A stretch of DNA of 37,329 nt from Oscillospiraceae bacterium (lineage in GTDB: Bacteria; Bacillota; Clostridia; Oscillospirales; Oscillospiraceae): the NCBI GenBank assembly GCA_022795735.1, contig JAAWHG010000024.1:1-37329 (forward strand). The letters run 5' to 3'. Below are positions 1-8,524 of this stretch, in pieces (position 1 is the stretch's first letter; each line of letters starts with the position of its first letter). Below the pieces are notes generated by a model. The model saw nothing but the letters and a program-made list of their open reading frames with translations, was not told the DNA's origin and made no database searches. The position numbers and the translations under genes are program-made.

Positions 1-5
1 TCCTC

Positions 6-36
6 GGGAATCCACAAAGGATTCCCTGCGGCTTTT
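6..36 (+). terminator. Hairpin at left edge, possible terminator
   Basis: Perfect 8-bp stem, GGGAATCC (6-13) with GGATTCCC (19-26) around a 5-base loop, followed about seven bases later by TTTT. It could end a plus-strand gene lying left of the window or act for the minus-strand exporter gene that stops at 96. The T-run is displaced from the stem, so this is tentative. Confidence 0.4.
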
Positions 37-95
37 GTGCCATCTGCCGAAAAAATTCGCCGCCCCGGCATCCAAAACGATTTATCAAACAAGGC

Positions 96-1004
96 CTAAT
101 CTGACGTGCAGATTGTGCCGGCGGTTCCCTTATTTTTTTGCGGAAGCTGGGCCAAAACAATGGCTGCAAACATCAGGACGCAGCCCGCGTACTCCTGTCC
201 CATCAGCCGCTCATGGAGCAAAATTGCCCCGAAGATCACCGCAAAGACAGACTCCAAGCTCATCAGAAGGGAAGCCACGGTGGGGTTGGTGTCCCGCTGC
301 CCCAGGATTTGAAAGGTATAACCCACGCCGCAGGAGAGAACGCCCGCGTAGCAGATGGGAAGCCAGCAGCGCAGGACCGCCGCGAGGGACGGCTTTTCAA
401 AGAGAAAGGTCACGACAAAGGCCAGCCCCGCGCAGACAAAAAATTGAATGCAGGAAAGCTTAACGCCGTCCACCCGGCCTGAAAAGTGATCGATCACCAT
501 GATATGGCAGGTAAAGCAAAGGGCGCAACCCAGGGTCAGCAGTTCCCCTCTCCCGACCGAAAAGCCGTCCTTCACGCAGAGGAGATACAACGCCGTCGCG
601 GCCAGCAGCGCCCCGGCCCACACCGTCAGCGGCGCGCGTTTGCCGAGGAGAAGGCCGGCGCAGGGCACGAGCACAACATAGAGGGCTGTGATGAAGCCCG
701 ACTTGCCGGCGGAAGTGTAGAGCAGGCCCATCTGCTGGAGAGAAGAGGCCACAAAGAGACAGAGCCCGCAGACCAGTCCGGCGGTCCAGAGGTCCTTCCG
801 CGTGCCGGGCGAAGGTTCCGCCGACGCTTTCCCGCCCAGCAGCGCGATCACCGGCAGCAGCGCCAGCCCGCCCAACAGGCTGCGGACCGCCTGGAACGTA
901 AAGGGACCTACGTACTCCATCCCGACCGACTGCGCGACAAAGGCCGAGCCCCAGATCATCGCCGCGCACACCAGCATTAAATTTGCTCTCCAACGCCTAA
1001 ACAT
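96..1004 (-). CDS. DMT-family (EamA) membrane transporter
   Basis: Inner-membrane protein of about 302 residues with roughly ten hydrophobic segments arranged as two EamA repeats, the layout of the drug/metabolite transporter superfamily. The N-terminus reads LMLVCAAMIWGSAFVAQ, matching the first helix of this family, and a second repeat begins near residue 155. The family exports amino acids, nucleotides or other metabolites; the substrate cannot be told from sequence. A TTG two codons upstream (1010) is an alternative start; neither has a strong ribosome binding site. A near-consensus promoter lies immediately upstream. The gene stands alone, facing away from the cardiolipin synthase gene. 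Confidence 0.85.
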   Translation of the reverse strand: MFRRWRANLMLVCAAMIWGSAFVAQSVGMEYVGPFTFQAVRSLLGGLALLPVIALLGGKASAEPSPGTRKDLWTAGLVCGLCLFVASSLQQMGLLYTSAGKSGFITALYVVLVPCAGLLLGKRAPLTVWAGALLAATALYLLCVKDGFSVGRGELLTLGCALCFTCHIMVIDHFSGRVDGVKLSCIQFFVCAGLAFVVTFLFEKPSLAAVLRCWLPICYAGVLSCGVGYTFQILGQRDTNPTVASLLMSLESVFAVIFGAILLHERLMGQEYAGCVLMFAAIVLAQLPQKNKGTAGTICTSD

Positions 1005-1042
1005 TTCCAAAACGCCAGCTTTCTACAATAAGATTGAGGTGT

Positions 1043-1071
1043 AGCATATCATGTTTGTCGAAAAATGTCAA
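1043..1071 (-). promoter_or_regulatory. Sigma-A promoter of the DMT transporter gene
   Basis: On the minus strand TTGACA (1071-1066), a 17-base spacer, then TATGCT (1048-1043). It sits about 40 bases upstream of the transporter start. Confidence 0.75.
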
Positions 1072-1185
1072 TCCCGGCGTATTCCCGGCGGTTTTCCCAT
1101 GGATTGACCGAATCCCGCCGCCGCTGTCCGGATATTCACGATACATATTAGATGAAACTCTTTCGTATGGTTTGGAGGGATCGTT

Positions 1186-2727
1186 TTGATTACGGAGGAA
1201 AAAAGACACACCAAAAACAGCATCGGGCGAATTTCGCTTGTGGGGCTGGCGCTGCTGCTACAGGTCTGCTGGCTCTTCTCCCTGTTTTCCTGGCTCAACC
1301 AATATTCCACGCTCATCAATTTGCTCTGCTCCATCGCCGCGTTGGTGCTGGTGCTGCGCATCTATGGCAAGCATCAAAATTCCGCCTTTAAGATGCCGTG
1401 GATTTTTCTCATTCTGACCTTTCCCCTGCTCGGCCTGTTCCTCTATCTCCTGTTTGGACACAAGAATGTCACCAAGCGGATGCGCCGCCGGTTTGAGGAG
1501 ATCGACCCCAAGCTCCTGCGGGAGATCGCGCAGCAGCCGACGGTCATGGACGCCCTCGACCGCAGGGACCGGTCTATCGCCAACCAGTGCCGCTATATCC
1601 TAAGCTACAGCAAATACCCGGTCTATCAAAACACCGAGGTGCGGTTTTTCGATGACGCCGCCGCCGGTTTCGAGGCCCAGCTCGCCGAGCTGTCCAAAGC
1701 GGAGCGCTTCATTTTCATGGAATACTTCATCATCGACGAGGGCGCGGCCTTTGCCCGGCTGAAGGAGGTTCTGGCCGACCGGGTACGTCACGGCGTCGAG
1801 GTGCGGATGCTCTATGACGACGTCGGCAGCATTGGCTCGCTCGACCGCAGCTTTATCCAGCGCATGGAGGCCATCGGCGTACAATGCCGGGTGTTTAACC
1901 CGGTGATGCCGGTCCTCAACTTCTTCATGAACAACCGGGACCATCGAAAAATAACCGTCATCGACGGCATGGTTGGCTTCACCGGCGGCTATAATCTCGC
2001 CGACGAATACTTCAATCTCACCCATCCCTATGGACGGTGGAAGGACACCGGCATCCTGCTCCGGGGCGAGGCGGCGGAATCCCTGACCACCATGTTTCTC
2101 GAGATGTGGAACGCCATGCTGGAGACCGATACCGCGTATGACAACTATTTCAGGAAATGCCAGCATCCGTCCGCCCAGGAGGGCTTTATCCAGCTCTACG
2201 CCGACAGCCCGTTGGACGGCGAGCCCCTTGGCGAAAACGTGTACATCAACCTGATCGGCAGCGCCAAGCGTTCCCTCTACATCATGACGCCTTATCTCAT
2301 CATCAGCGACGAAATGACCCGGTCCCTTGTCCTCGCGGCCAAACGCGGCGTCGATGTGCGGATCGTCACCCCCGGCATCCCGGACAAGAAGCTGGTCTAT
2401 CAGATTACCCGCAGCTACTACGCCAGCCTGGCCTTGGGCGGCGTCCGGATTTACGAGTACACCCCCGGTTTTATCCACGCCAAGCAGGTCCTCTGCGATG
2501 GGGAAACCGCTGTGGTGGGCACCATCAATTTTGATTACCGGAGTCTCTACCACCACTTTGAAAACGGGGCCCTCCTGTACGGCTGTCCGGCCATCGGGGA
2601 AATCGCACGCGATTTTGAACACACCTTCGGCGTCTCCCGGGAGGTCACGGCGCAGTACAGGGAAGGCCGCAAAACCGTCCTTCGGGTGGCCCAATGCGTC
2701 CTGCGGCTGATCGCGCCGCTGCTCTAG
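1186..2727 (+). CDS. cls: Cardiolipin synthase (phospholipase D family)
   Basis: A 513-residue membrane enzyme that joins two phosphatidylglycerol molecules into cardiolipin and glycerol. Two N-terminal hydrophobic helices (about residues 10-35 and 65-85) anchor it. Two phospholipase D signature motifs of the HxKxxxxD type are present: H253-R-K255...D260 and H431-A-K433...D438. Length fits the bacterial Cls family (about 480-520). The start is a TTG at 1186, preceded by GGAGGG at about 1174-1179; no ATG is better placed. The gene appears monocistronic, divergent from the DMT exporter. ClsA, ClsB or MinC-like naming cannot be decided, but the two helices plus two PLD motifs make the family call firm. 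Confidence 0.95.
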   Translation: MITEEKRHTKNSIGRISLVGLALLLQVCWLFSLFSWLNQYSTLINLLCSIAALVLVLRIYGKHQNSAFKMPWIFLILTFPLLGLFLYLLFGHKNVTKRMRRRFEEIDPKLLREIAQQPTVMDALDRRDRSIANQCRYILSYSKYPVYQNTEVRFFDDAAAGFEAQLAELSKAERFIFMEYFIIDEGAAFARLKEVLADRVRHGVEVRMLYDDVGSIGSLDRSFIQRMEAIGVQCRVFNPVMPVLNFFMNNRDHRKITVIDGMVGFTGGYNLADEYFNLTHPYGRWKDTGILLRGEAAESLTTMFLEMWNAMLETDTAYDNYFRKCQHPSAQEGFIQLYADSPLDGEPLGENVYINLIGSAKRSLYIMTPYLIISDEMTRSLVLAAKRGVDVRIVTPGIPDKKLVYQITRSYYASLALGGVRIYEYTPGFIHAKQVLCDGETAVVGTINFDYRSLYHHFENGALLYGCPAIGEIARDFEHTFGVSREVTAQYREGRKTVLRVAQCVLRLIAPLL

Positions 2728-2779
2728 CCCACTCTCTTTCCCACCGCAGGGGCACATACTGCCAAATTTTTTTGGCGTA

Positions 2780-2808
2780 TATACAAAGGTCCCCTGTTCT
2801 GCTATAAT
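2780..2808 (+). promoter_or_regulatory. Promoter of the DegV gene
   Basis: TATACA (2780-2785), 17-base spacer, TATAAT (2803-2808), with an extended -10 TG at 2800-2801. About 40 bases upstream of the DegV start. Confidence 0.7.
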
Positions 2809-2849
2809 AGGAATGATAAATAGGCATTTTCATAAAGGAGCCAAATGCG

Positions 2850-3716
2850 ATGTCTGACGCAGCAATTATTACCGACAGCAACAGCGGAATCTCGGTCAAG
2901 GAGGGGCGAGACCTCGGCGTGGCCGTGGTGCCCATGCCTGTCCACATCGACGGAAAAATTTTCTACGAGGGTCTTGATCTCACCCAGCCCAAATTTTACG
3001 ACGCCATGCGCAAGGGCGCCGCGGTCTCCACCTCCCAGCCCTCCCCCGCCGACGTCGTGGCGGTGTGGAACCGCTGCCTCAAGGACCACCGGGAGGCGGT
3101 CTACATCCCCATGTCCGCCGGTCTGAGCGGCTCCTGCCAGATGGCCGCCCTCATGGCGCGTGAGTACGACGGACGGGTCCAGGTGGCGGACAACCGCAGG
3201 ATATCGGTCCCCCAGCGGTTCGCGGTGATGGACGCCCTGCGGATGGCGAAGGAGGGCCGCAGCGCGGCCGAAATCCGCCAGACTCTGGAGGAGGAGGGGG
3301 CGGACAACTGCGTATATATCACGGTGGACACCCTTCGCTATCTCCGCAAGGGGGGACGGGTCAGCGGCGTGGAGGCGGTGGCCGGGTCCATGCTCAACAT
3401 CAAGCCGGTGATGGAGATTCGCAGCGAAAAGCTCACCGCCATCGGCAAGGCGCGGGGGATGAAGTCGGCCCGCCGTTTCATGCTTCAGAGGGTTCGGGAG
3501 GACTTTGAAGGCCGGTTAAAGCCCCTGGCCGACGCGGGACGCCTTCGGGTGCTCATCGCCTACAGCCAGGTTTCACGCGAGCTACTCGATGGCTGGCGTG
3601 ATGAAGTTCAGGCCGCTTTCCCCACACAAAAGGAGATCTTTTCCGAACCGCTCACCCTGTCCGTCGCCTGCCATACCGGGCCGGGCGCATTGGCGGTGGG
3701 GGCGGTCCGCGTGTAG
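2850..3716 (+). CDS. DegV family fatty-acid-binding protein
   Basis: A 288-residue DegV-fold protein. The N-terminal IITDSNSGIS and the later PMSAGLSGSCQMA stretch are the family's conserved DxxxD/S and SxxSGS elements that grip the carboxyl group of a bound fatty acid. In Firmicutes, DegV proteins (FakB) hand fatty acids to the kinase FakA for incorporation into phospholipid; no FakA gene is visible here. The start at 2850 has AAGGAG at 2835-2840, nine bases upstream; another ATG at 2845 is in a different frame. It lies directly after cardiolipin synthase but has its own promoter. Its fatty-acid specificity is unknown. Confidence 0.9.
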   Translation: MSDAAIITDSNSGISVKEGRDLGVAVVPMPVHIDGKIFYEGLDLTQPKFYDAMRKGAAVSTSQPSPADVVAVWNRCLKDHREAVYIPMSAGLSGSCQMAALMAREYDGRVQVADNRRISVPQRFAVMDALRMAKEGRSAAEIRQTLEEEGADNCVYITVDTLRYLRKGGRVSGVEAVAGSMLNIKPVMEIRSEKLTAIGKARGMKSARRFMLQRVREDFEGRLKPLADAGRLRVLIAYSQVSRELLDGWRDEVQAAFPTQKEIFSEPLTLSVACHTGPGALAVGAVRV

Positions 3717-3730
3717 GCGGCCCGCTTTTA

Positions 3731-4252
3731 TCACACGTTCAGCTTCTTCTCCAGGCAGACCAATCTTACCCCCGGGATGCCGTTGAAGGTGCAGGAGACG
3801 ACGCCCGGTTCCTGATAGCCCAATTTGGCATACAGCGCCCTTGCTCTGACATTCTTTTCGTTTGTGTCCATCCGGAGATAGGGGCAGCCATGTCCGGCAG
3901 CATACGCCTCGTAGCCGCGCACGAATTTCTTGCCGTGTCCCCTGCCCCCTGCCGCCGGGTCAACCACCAGCGTGTGCAGCACCATTACCCGCTCGTCCGG
4001 CACGTCATACCGCCATTGGCACAAGGCGTATTCCGGCACCTGTATCTGGTTGATGATGCCGGCAGCCACAATCGCGCCGTCCTCTTCCTCCACAAAGAGA
4101 TCGCCGCGCGCTACCGCGTCAACCGCCGTCTGCCGGACCGGGTAAACCGTCCGAAGCCAGCCGGTCGTCGCACGGCCCGCCGCCTCCTCGTCGTGAATCC
4201 GTTCAAAAATCGCCGCGACTTGCTCCACATCGCGCATCTCCGCTTTTCGCAT
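3731..4252 (-). CDS. GNAT family N-acetyltransferase
   Basis: A 173-residue acetyltransferase of the GNAT fold. The core acetyl-CoA-binding region is visible as VLHTLVVDPAAGGRGHGKKF (the RxxGxG/A loop) and is followed by the typical NxxARxLYxKLGY segment (NVRARALYAKLGY). The substrate is not predictable. The ATG at 4252 is chosen because the conserved fold begins at MRKAEMRDVEQ; GGGAG lies 13 bases upstream. A GTG four codons earlier (4264) is possible but sits too close to that site, and the longer frame back to 4378 would run through a terminator hairpin. It ends 15 bases from the convergent DegV gene. Confidence 0.85.
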   Translation of the reverse strand: MRKAEMRDVEQVAAIFERIHDEEAAGRATTGWLRTVYPVRQTAVDAVARGDLFVEEEDGAIVAAGIINQIQVPEYALCQWRYDVPDERVMVLHTLVVDPAAGGRGHGKKFVRGYEAYAAGHGCPYLRMDTNEKNVRARALYAKLGYQEPGVVSCTFNGIPGVRLVCLEKKLNV

Positions 4253-4332
4253 CGTTTTCTTCACGCTCCCTATTCTTATGTAGTCAGTACGCCAAAGCGG
4301 GATGTGCAATACTCCGCTTCGGCAGTATAAAG

Positions 4333-4370
4333 CCGGACCCTCCGCCGTTTCGCGGAAGGTCCGGTTTATT
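4333..4370 (-). terminator. Terminator hairpin after murA
   Basis: CCGGACCCTCCGC (4333-4345) pairs with GCGGAAGGTCCGG (4352-4364) with one mismatch and a 6-base loop. It lies just past the murA stop codon. The T-rich flank is stronger on the plus side (TTTATT) than on the minus side (CTTTAT), so it may work in either direction. Confidence 0.6.
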
Positions 4371-4374
4371 CTAT

Positions 4375-5667
4375 TCAACCCGCCGCGTCGGTACGGCTGT
4401 CGCTATAGGTCTCTATCCTTCTGATGTCGGCCTTCAGGCCGCAGAGCTTGCCGATGATGTCCTCATAGCCGCGTTCAATATAGTGAACATCTTCTACCGT
4501 CGTGCGGCCCTCGGCGGCCAAGCCCGCAATCACCATCGCGGCGCCCGCCCGCAGGTCACACACCTTGACGCTGCATCCGTGCAGCCGTTCCACGCCGTCC
4601 ACCACGGCCACCTCGCCGTTGACTTGGATGTTGGCCCCCATGCGGACCAGCTCCGCCGCGTAGCGGAAACGGTTGTCGTAGATGCCCTCGGTTATGATGC
4701 TGGTACCGTTTGCGACCGAGAGGCAGGCGGTAATTTGGGGTTGCATATCGGTTGGGAAGCCCGGATAGGGCATGGTCTTGATGTTGGCGCGGCGCAGCGA
4801 ACCGTCCTGAATCACCCGAATGGCGTCGTCATACTCCTCGGTACGGACCCCCATCTCGCGCAGCTTGGCGGTGATGCAGTCCATATGCTTGGGGATGACG
4901 TTTTGGACCAGCACGTCGCCTCCTGTGGCGGCCACGGCGGCCATATAGCTGCCCGCCTCAATCTGGTCGGGGATGATGCAGTAGCTGCCGCCGTGCAGCC
5001 CTTCTACCCCCCGCACCTTGATGATGTCGGTGCCCGCGCCCGAAATCCGCGCGCCCATGGCGTTGAGGAAGTTGGCAAGGTCTACAATATGCGGCTCCTT
5101 GGCGCAGTTCTCAATGATGGTGGTTCCCTTGGCCAGCACCGCAGCGATCATGATATTCATCGTCGCGCCGACGCTGACCATGTCCAGATAGACGTGCCCA
5201 CCCGTCAGGCCCTCCTCGGGCGCCTCGGCGCAGACATAGCCGTCGAGCTGCTCCACCCGTGCCCCCAGCGCCTCAAAGCCTTTGATATGCTGGTCAATGG
5301 GGCGGACGCCGAAGTTGCAGCCGCCCGGCATGGCGACCTTCGCCCGGCCAAACCGGCCCAACTGGGAGCCGATGAGGTAATAGCTGGCGCGAATGCGCCG
5401 GACCATCTCAATGGGGGCGGTGACGTTGCGGGCGTGGGTGCAGTCCACCTCCAAAATGTTGGGCGACTGCCGGCGGATCATCGCGCCCATGTCGGACAGG
5501 ATTTGCAGAAGGAGACGGACGTCGGAGATATCGGGGACGTTTTCAATCCGGCAAACCCCCTCCACCAGCAGCGCGGCGGGAAGCATGGATACGGCGGCAT
5601 TCTTCGCACCGGAAATGTAGACGCTGCCGGAAAGGGGATGTCCGCCGTTGATTTCATATTTTATCAA
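4375..5667 (-). CDS. murA: UDP-N-acetylglucosamine 1-carboxyvinyltransferase
   Basis: Cytoplasmic enzyme of 430 residues that transfers enolpyruvate from phosphoenolpyruvate to UDP-GlcNAc, the first committed step of peptidoglycan synthesis. Seen: the substrate-binding KN pair (K22-N23 in SGAKNAAVS) and the catalytic loop PGGCNFGVRPIDQH with the nucleophile Cys117, so it should be fosfomycin-sensitive by family knowledge. Length matches the family (417-440). The start is TTG at 5667 with GAGG eight bases upstream. Many Firmicutes carry two MurA paralogues; which one this is cannot be told. It is downstream of yycI but separated by 234 bases and followed by its own terminator. Confidence 0.97.
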   Translation of the reverse strand: MIKYEINGGHPLSGSVYISGAKNAAVSMLPAALLVEGVCRIENVPDISDVRLLLQILSDMGAMIRRQSPNILEVDCTHARNVTAPIEMVRRIRASYYLIGSQLGRFGRAKVAMPGGCNFGVRPIDQHIKGFEALGARVEQLDGYVCAEAPEEGLTGGHVYLDMVSVGATMNIMIAAVLAKGTTIIENCAKEPHIVDLANFLNAMGARISGAGTDIIKVRGVEGLHGGSYCIIPDQIEAGSYMAAVAATGGDVLVQNVIPKHMDCITAKLREMGVRTEEYDDAIRVIQDGSLRRANIKTMPYPGFPTDMQPQITACLSVANGTSIITEGIYDNRFRYAAELVRMGANIQVNGEVAVVDGVERLHGCSVKVCDLRAGAAMVIAGLAAEGRTTVEDVHYIERGYEDIIGKLCGLKADIRRIETYSDSRTDAAG

Positions 5668-5901
5668 ATCGAGGACCTCTTCTCATTCGTGTCAAGTGAG
5701 CGAAGCCGCCCGCTTACTAATAAGCATTATAACCCAAAGCCCCGCGCATAATCTGCCACATTACGGTAACAGCGGGCGGGACATGGCTCATCTTCCAAAG
5801 TCTGCTACCCCCAGAGTATAGCATAACATTACGAAATTGTAAAGAAATAATTGCAAAATAGTATCAAAACAAGAATTGATCCTGTTATTGCCGGAAAAAG
5901 C
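5668..5901 (-). promoter_or_regulatory. murA upstream region with candidate -10
   Basis: A 234-base spacer between yycI and murA that is AT-richer than its surroundings. A perfect TATAAT on the minus strand (5731-5726) could be the murA -10, but no convincing -35 is found at 16-18 bases. Two distant arms, CCGCCCGCT (5707-5715) and AGCGGGCGG (5772-5780), could pair around the -10 region. No small gene is seen. Confidence 0.4.
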
Positions 5902-6738
5902 CTACTCCAAGGCGGAAACCTCGCGGGTAATCCCATTGACCCAAAAGGCCCCGGTGTCGGTGGAAACCCGCCAGCCAGGCACCAGCCGGACCACAGCGGC
6001 GGAGGCCGTCTCCACGTGGAGATAGCCCTGGCCGACCTCCTGCACCGCCGCGCCCACCCAGCCCAGGGCGTCCCGGCTGCCAAGGAAAGCGACCAGCGCG
6101 TCGGCGCAGGAGGCACAGGCCACATCATCCAGGCGGCAAATACCGGTTGTGTCAAAATAGGCGGTCCCCTCCAACCGGGTCAGCGCGCCGCTGCGGTAGG
6201 TAAAAACCAGCGCCGAGGAAAAAACCGGCACGTCCAGCAGCTTTTGGATGGCGGTCACCTGATAGACGCCGGCGCTCTGCCTGGTAGGCTCCGAGACGGA
6301 GACAGTCTCCAGGCCCATCCCTTCCATCAGCGAGCGGACCTCCTCAGGGACGCTCCCGGCCGATTTGCGGCCATAGAAACGGGCCTCCAGATTGCCGCCG
6401 CGAGAGAACTCGACGCGTCCGGTGGAGGCGGTGTAGAGGCTTAGATAGGGCGTGGAATCGGCCTGGGCCAGAACGGCGGAACCCAGCAGGGCGTTGGCCG
6501 CCGGCAGCGCGGCCTCGGGATTGGGAGAGAACTCCAGGGTGTAAAGGGTCCGCTCCTCCGGCAAATCCCCTACCGCCAGCGCCACGCCGCTCCGGGAGAA
6601 CAGGTCCGCCAGCTTCCGTTCCTCCAATGCCTGCTGCTCCATACGCTCATGGCGGAGCGGCAGCACCAGGCACAGTAAAAGCGCGTTGACCAGCACCAAA
6701 ATCAAAATCAGCAGGTTTTTTATCTTGGAATAGGGCAT
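5902..6738 (-). CDS. yycI: YycI-like two-component system regulatory protein
   Basis: A 278-residue protein with a short cytoplasmic head, a single transmembrane helix (about residues 8-27, ILILVLVNALLLCLVL) and an extracytoplasmic domain, the plan of YycI. In Bacillus and relatives YycI and YycH sit in the membrane and restrain the WalK (YycG) sensor kinase that controls cell-wall turnover. Start ATG at 6738 follows a purine-rich GGGGGAGGGGG run. It lies 21 bases after yycH, as in the standard walRK-yycHI order, but no walR or walK is in this window. The call is by architecture, sequence resemblance and pairing with YycH. Confidence 0.75.
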   Translation of the reverse strand: MPYSKIKNLLILILVLVNALLLCLVLPLRHERMEQQALEERKLADLFSRSGVALAVGDLPEERTLYTLEFSPNPEAALPAANALLGSAVLAQADSTPYLSLYTASTGRVEFSRGGNLEARFYGRKSAGSVPEEVRSLMEGMGLETVSVSEPTRQSAGVYQVTAIQKLLDVPVFSSALVFTYRSGALTRLEGTAYFDTTGICRLDDVACASCADALVAFLGSRDALGWVGAAVQEVGQGYLHVETASAAVVRLVPGWRVSTDTGAFWVNGITREVSALE

Positions 6739-6759
6739 CCCCCTCCCCCTCTCTACATT

Positions 6760-8022
6760 TTAACGCAGCCATCCGGCGCTCAGCCTCTCCTCCCCCCGGT
6801 CCGCGTAAGACAAGCGCAGGCTGCCGCCTTGCTCCAGCACGGCGGCAGCCTGCGCCGGGGGCAAAAGGGCAATTTTTTCGGTCTGACTGAGGGTATAGGC
6901 TCGGATTCGGAACCGCAGCTCGGTCAGCACCGCGCCGTTAAACTGGGCCACCGCCGCCGCGCCGCTGTTTTGAACCACCGGCAATCCGGCCAGCACATAG
7001 GTAAACTCCACCGCTGTCTGTCCGTCCTCATTCCGTATGGCGGTGAACTGCAGACTCGCGTCCCCCAGCTTGCCGGCCGACATCCCCTCTAATAAGGCGC
7101 GGATATACTCAATACAGGCCCCGTCGTCGCTCCCGGCAGCACGAAAACGACCGCTCTGGGACTGATTTCTCAAAACCACAACGCCGTCCGCGTCCGCCCG
7201 CAGCGAACAGTCCGCCTCTGTAAAAACCAGATTGCCCGCCGCATCACGGTAGCTGGCGTCTCCGTAAGGATTGAAGCCCAGCGACTCCGCCGCCGCCGTC
7301 AAAAAGGTCTCGTCGCAGGGGTTGACACTGTGGGCCGCCGCCATGGAGCGCGTCGAGGGGTCCACCAGCGTTAACGGGTCCAAGTGGTCGTAAACCGCGT
7401 CCCCCGTCTCCGCCGCCAGACGCGTCCCGTCGTCCGGGTAGGACCGCAGGGCGCGGAGCAGCGGTCCGGCAGCGGCCCGGGTGTCCATGGCGTAGCAGCC
7501 GTCCTGCCCGTTCACGAGCAGCCGGACTCCGTTCTCCCCGGCCTCCAACAAAAAGAGGCTCGCCGTCAGCTCCGCACCGCAGGAGGCATCCATCCACGCC
7601 GCCAGCACAGGCAATGGAAGCTCCCCCGGAAACCGAAACAGCAGGCTGTCCCCCATTGCCGCCGCCTCCAGCACGGAGGCCTTCACCGCAGCCGGTTCCC
7701 CGGCGGTGTCCAACGCCTCAGCCAGATAGCCGCCCAGGGTTTCATAGACCCCCTTTTGCTCCCCCTGTGCGCCCCAGAAGCTGGTTCGGCCCGCCTCGGT
7801 GCGCACCGTAATCAGCAGCGGGACAGCCGCGTCGGTCAGCGCCAACTCCTGCGCCTTGACCGGCGGCTGATACGCCCCCCCCCGGAGGCGGGAGGCCAGG
7901 GCGGTCAGAACCGGTATCTCCGCGCCGCTGAAGGACACGGCAGTCAGCGACAGCAGCGCCACCGACCCCAACAGCAGGAGGATCATCAGGGTCTTGCAGA
8001 TTTCCTTGGTCCGCCGCTTCAT
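6760..8022 (-). CDS. yycH: YycH-like two-component system regulatory protein
   Basis: A 420-residue protein with an N-terminal membrane anchor (about residues 11-30, LMILLLLGSVALLSLTAVSF) and a large outer domain, matching YycH size and topology. Family members act with YycI to modulate the WalK histidine kinase. The ATG at 8022 has GGAAGGGAGG about 7 bases upstream. It is followed by yycI with a 21-base gap and preceded by pncC with a 31-base gap, suggesting it is transcribed from the comM promoter or an unseen internal one. The usual walR, walK and walJ neighbours are missing. Primary sequence is divergent, so the pair arrangement carries part of the assignment. Confidence 0.72.
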   Translation of the reverse strand: MKRRTKEICKTLMILLLLGSVALLSLTAVSFSGAEIPVLTALASRLRGGAYQPPVKAQELALTDAAVPLLITVRTEAGRTSFWGAQGEQKGVYETLGGYLAEALDTAGEPAAVKASVLEAAAMGDSLLFRFPGELPLPVLAAWMDASCGAELTASLFLLEAGENGVRLLVNGQDGCYAMDTRAAAGPLLRALRSYPDDGTRLAAETGDAVYDHLDPLTLVDPSTRSMAAAHSVNPCDETFLTAAAESLGFNPYGDASYRDAAGNLVFTEADCSLRADADGVVVLRNQSQSGRFRAAGSDDGACIEYIRALLEGMSAGKLGDASLQFTAIRNEDGQTAVEFTYVLAGLPVVQNSGAAAVAQFNGAVLTELRFRIRAYTLSQTEKIALLPPAQAAAVLEQGGSLRLSYADRGEERLSAGWLR

Positions 8023-8053
8023 GTCTGGCCTCCCTTCCTAATTAAAATAATGT

Positions 8054-8524
8054 TTATTCGTTTGTCAGGGAATCCCACAGCATTTGCAGCGCGTGCGCGC
8101 AGGCTTGCTCCCGAATTTCTTTCCTGCCGCCCGTCAGGCACAGCTCGTCGCAGAGGGTCCAGCGCTCGCCGGCCAGGGCCACGTAGACCAGCCCCACCGG
8201 CTTGCCGGAACCGTCTCCGTCTGGGCCGGCAAGCCCGGTGGTGGCAAGTCCGAAATCAGCCTGTACCGCACGCCGCGCCCCTTCGGCCATCTGTCGTGCC
8301 ACCGGTTTAGAAACCGGGCCGAGGGCCTCCAACGTCTCATGGTCTACCCCTAGCAGCCGCTCCTTGGCCGGGCAGGTGTAGCTGATAACGCCCCCCAGAT
8401 AGGCCCCGGAGCTGCCGGGAATGTCGGTCAGCAGTTTGCCCAGCAGGCCGCCGGTGCAGGACTCGGCGGTCGCCACCGTCCGGCCCCGCTCTAACAGCAG
8501 GGCAATTAACTCAGCAGGCCCCAT
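8054..8524 (-). CDS. pncC: Nicotinamide-nucleotide amidohydrolase (CinA C-domain)
   Basis: A 156-residue stand-alone CinA C-terminal domain. It deamidates nicotinamide mononucleotide to nicotinate mononucleotide, recycling NMN made by DNA ligase into NAD. The family signatures VATAESCTGGLL near residue 16, GVISYTCPAKERLLGV in the middle and TGLAGPDGDGSGKPVG near residue 110 are all visible. Most Firmicutes carry the longer CinA with an N-terminal MoCF-like domain; here only the amidase part is present. The ATG at 8524 lies inside the end of thiI (14-base overlap), so translation is probably coupled. Interestingly, another NAD-related domain (NadD-like) occurs in the large protein at 25732. 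Confidence 0.92.
   Translation of the reverse strand: MGPAELIALLLERGRTVATAESCTGGLLGKLLTDIPGSSGAYLGGVISYTCPAKERLLGVDHETLEALGPVSKPVARQMAEGARRAVQADFGLATTGLAGPDGDGSGKPVGLVYVALAGERWTLCDELCLTGGRKEIREQACAHALQMLWDSLTNE

Noticed and set aside
1600..2757. Long minus-strand frame opposite cardiolipin synthase
   Set aside because: Codons mirror the GC-rich cls gene; product is low-complexity and unlike any family, and it lacks a ribosome binding site.
2761..2776. GCCAAA/TTTGGC hairpin after cls as a terminator
   Set aside because: Six-base AT-rich stem with the T-run in its loop and none after it; too weak to call.
8054..8524. pncC as a truncated CinA pseudogene
   Set aside because: The stand-alone domain is complete, has its own start overlapping thiI, and this short form is a known functional enzyme.
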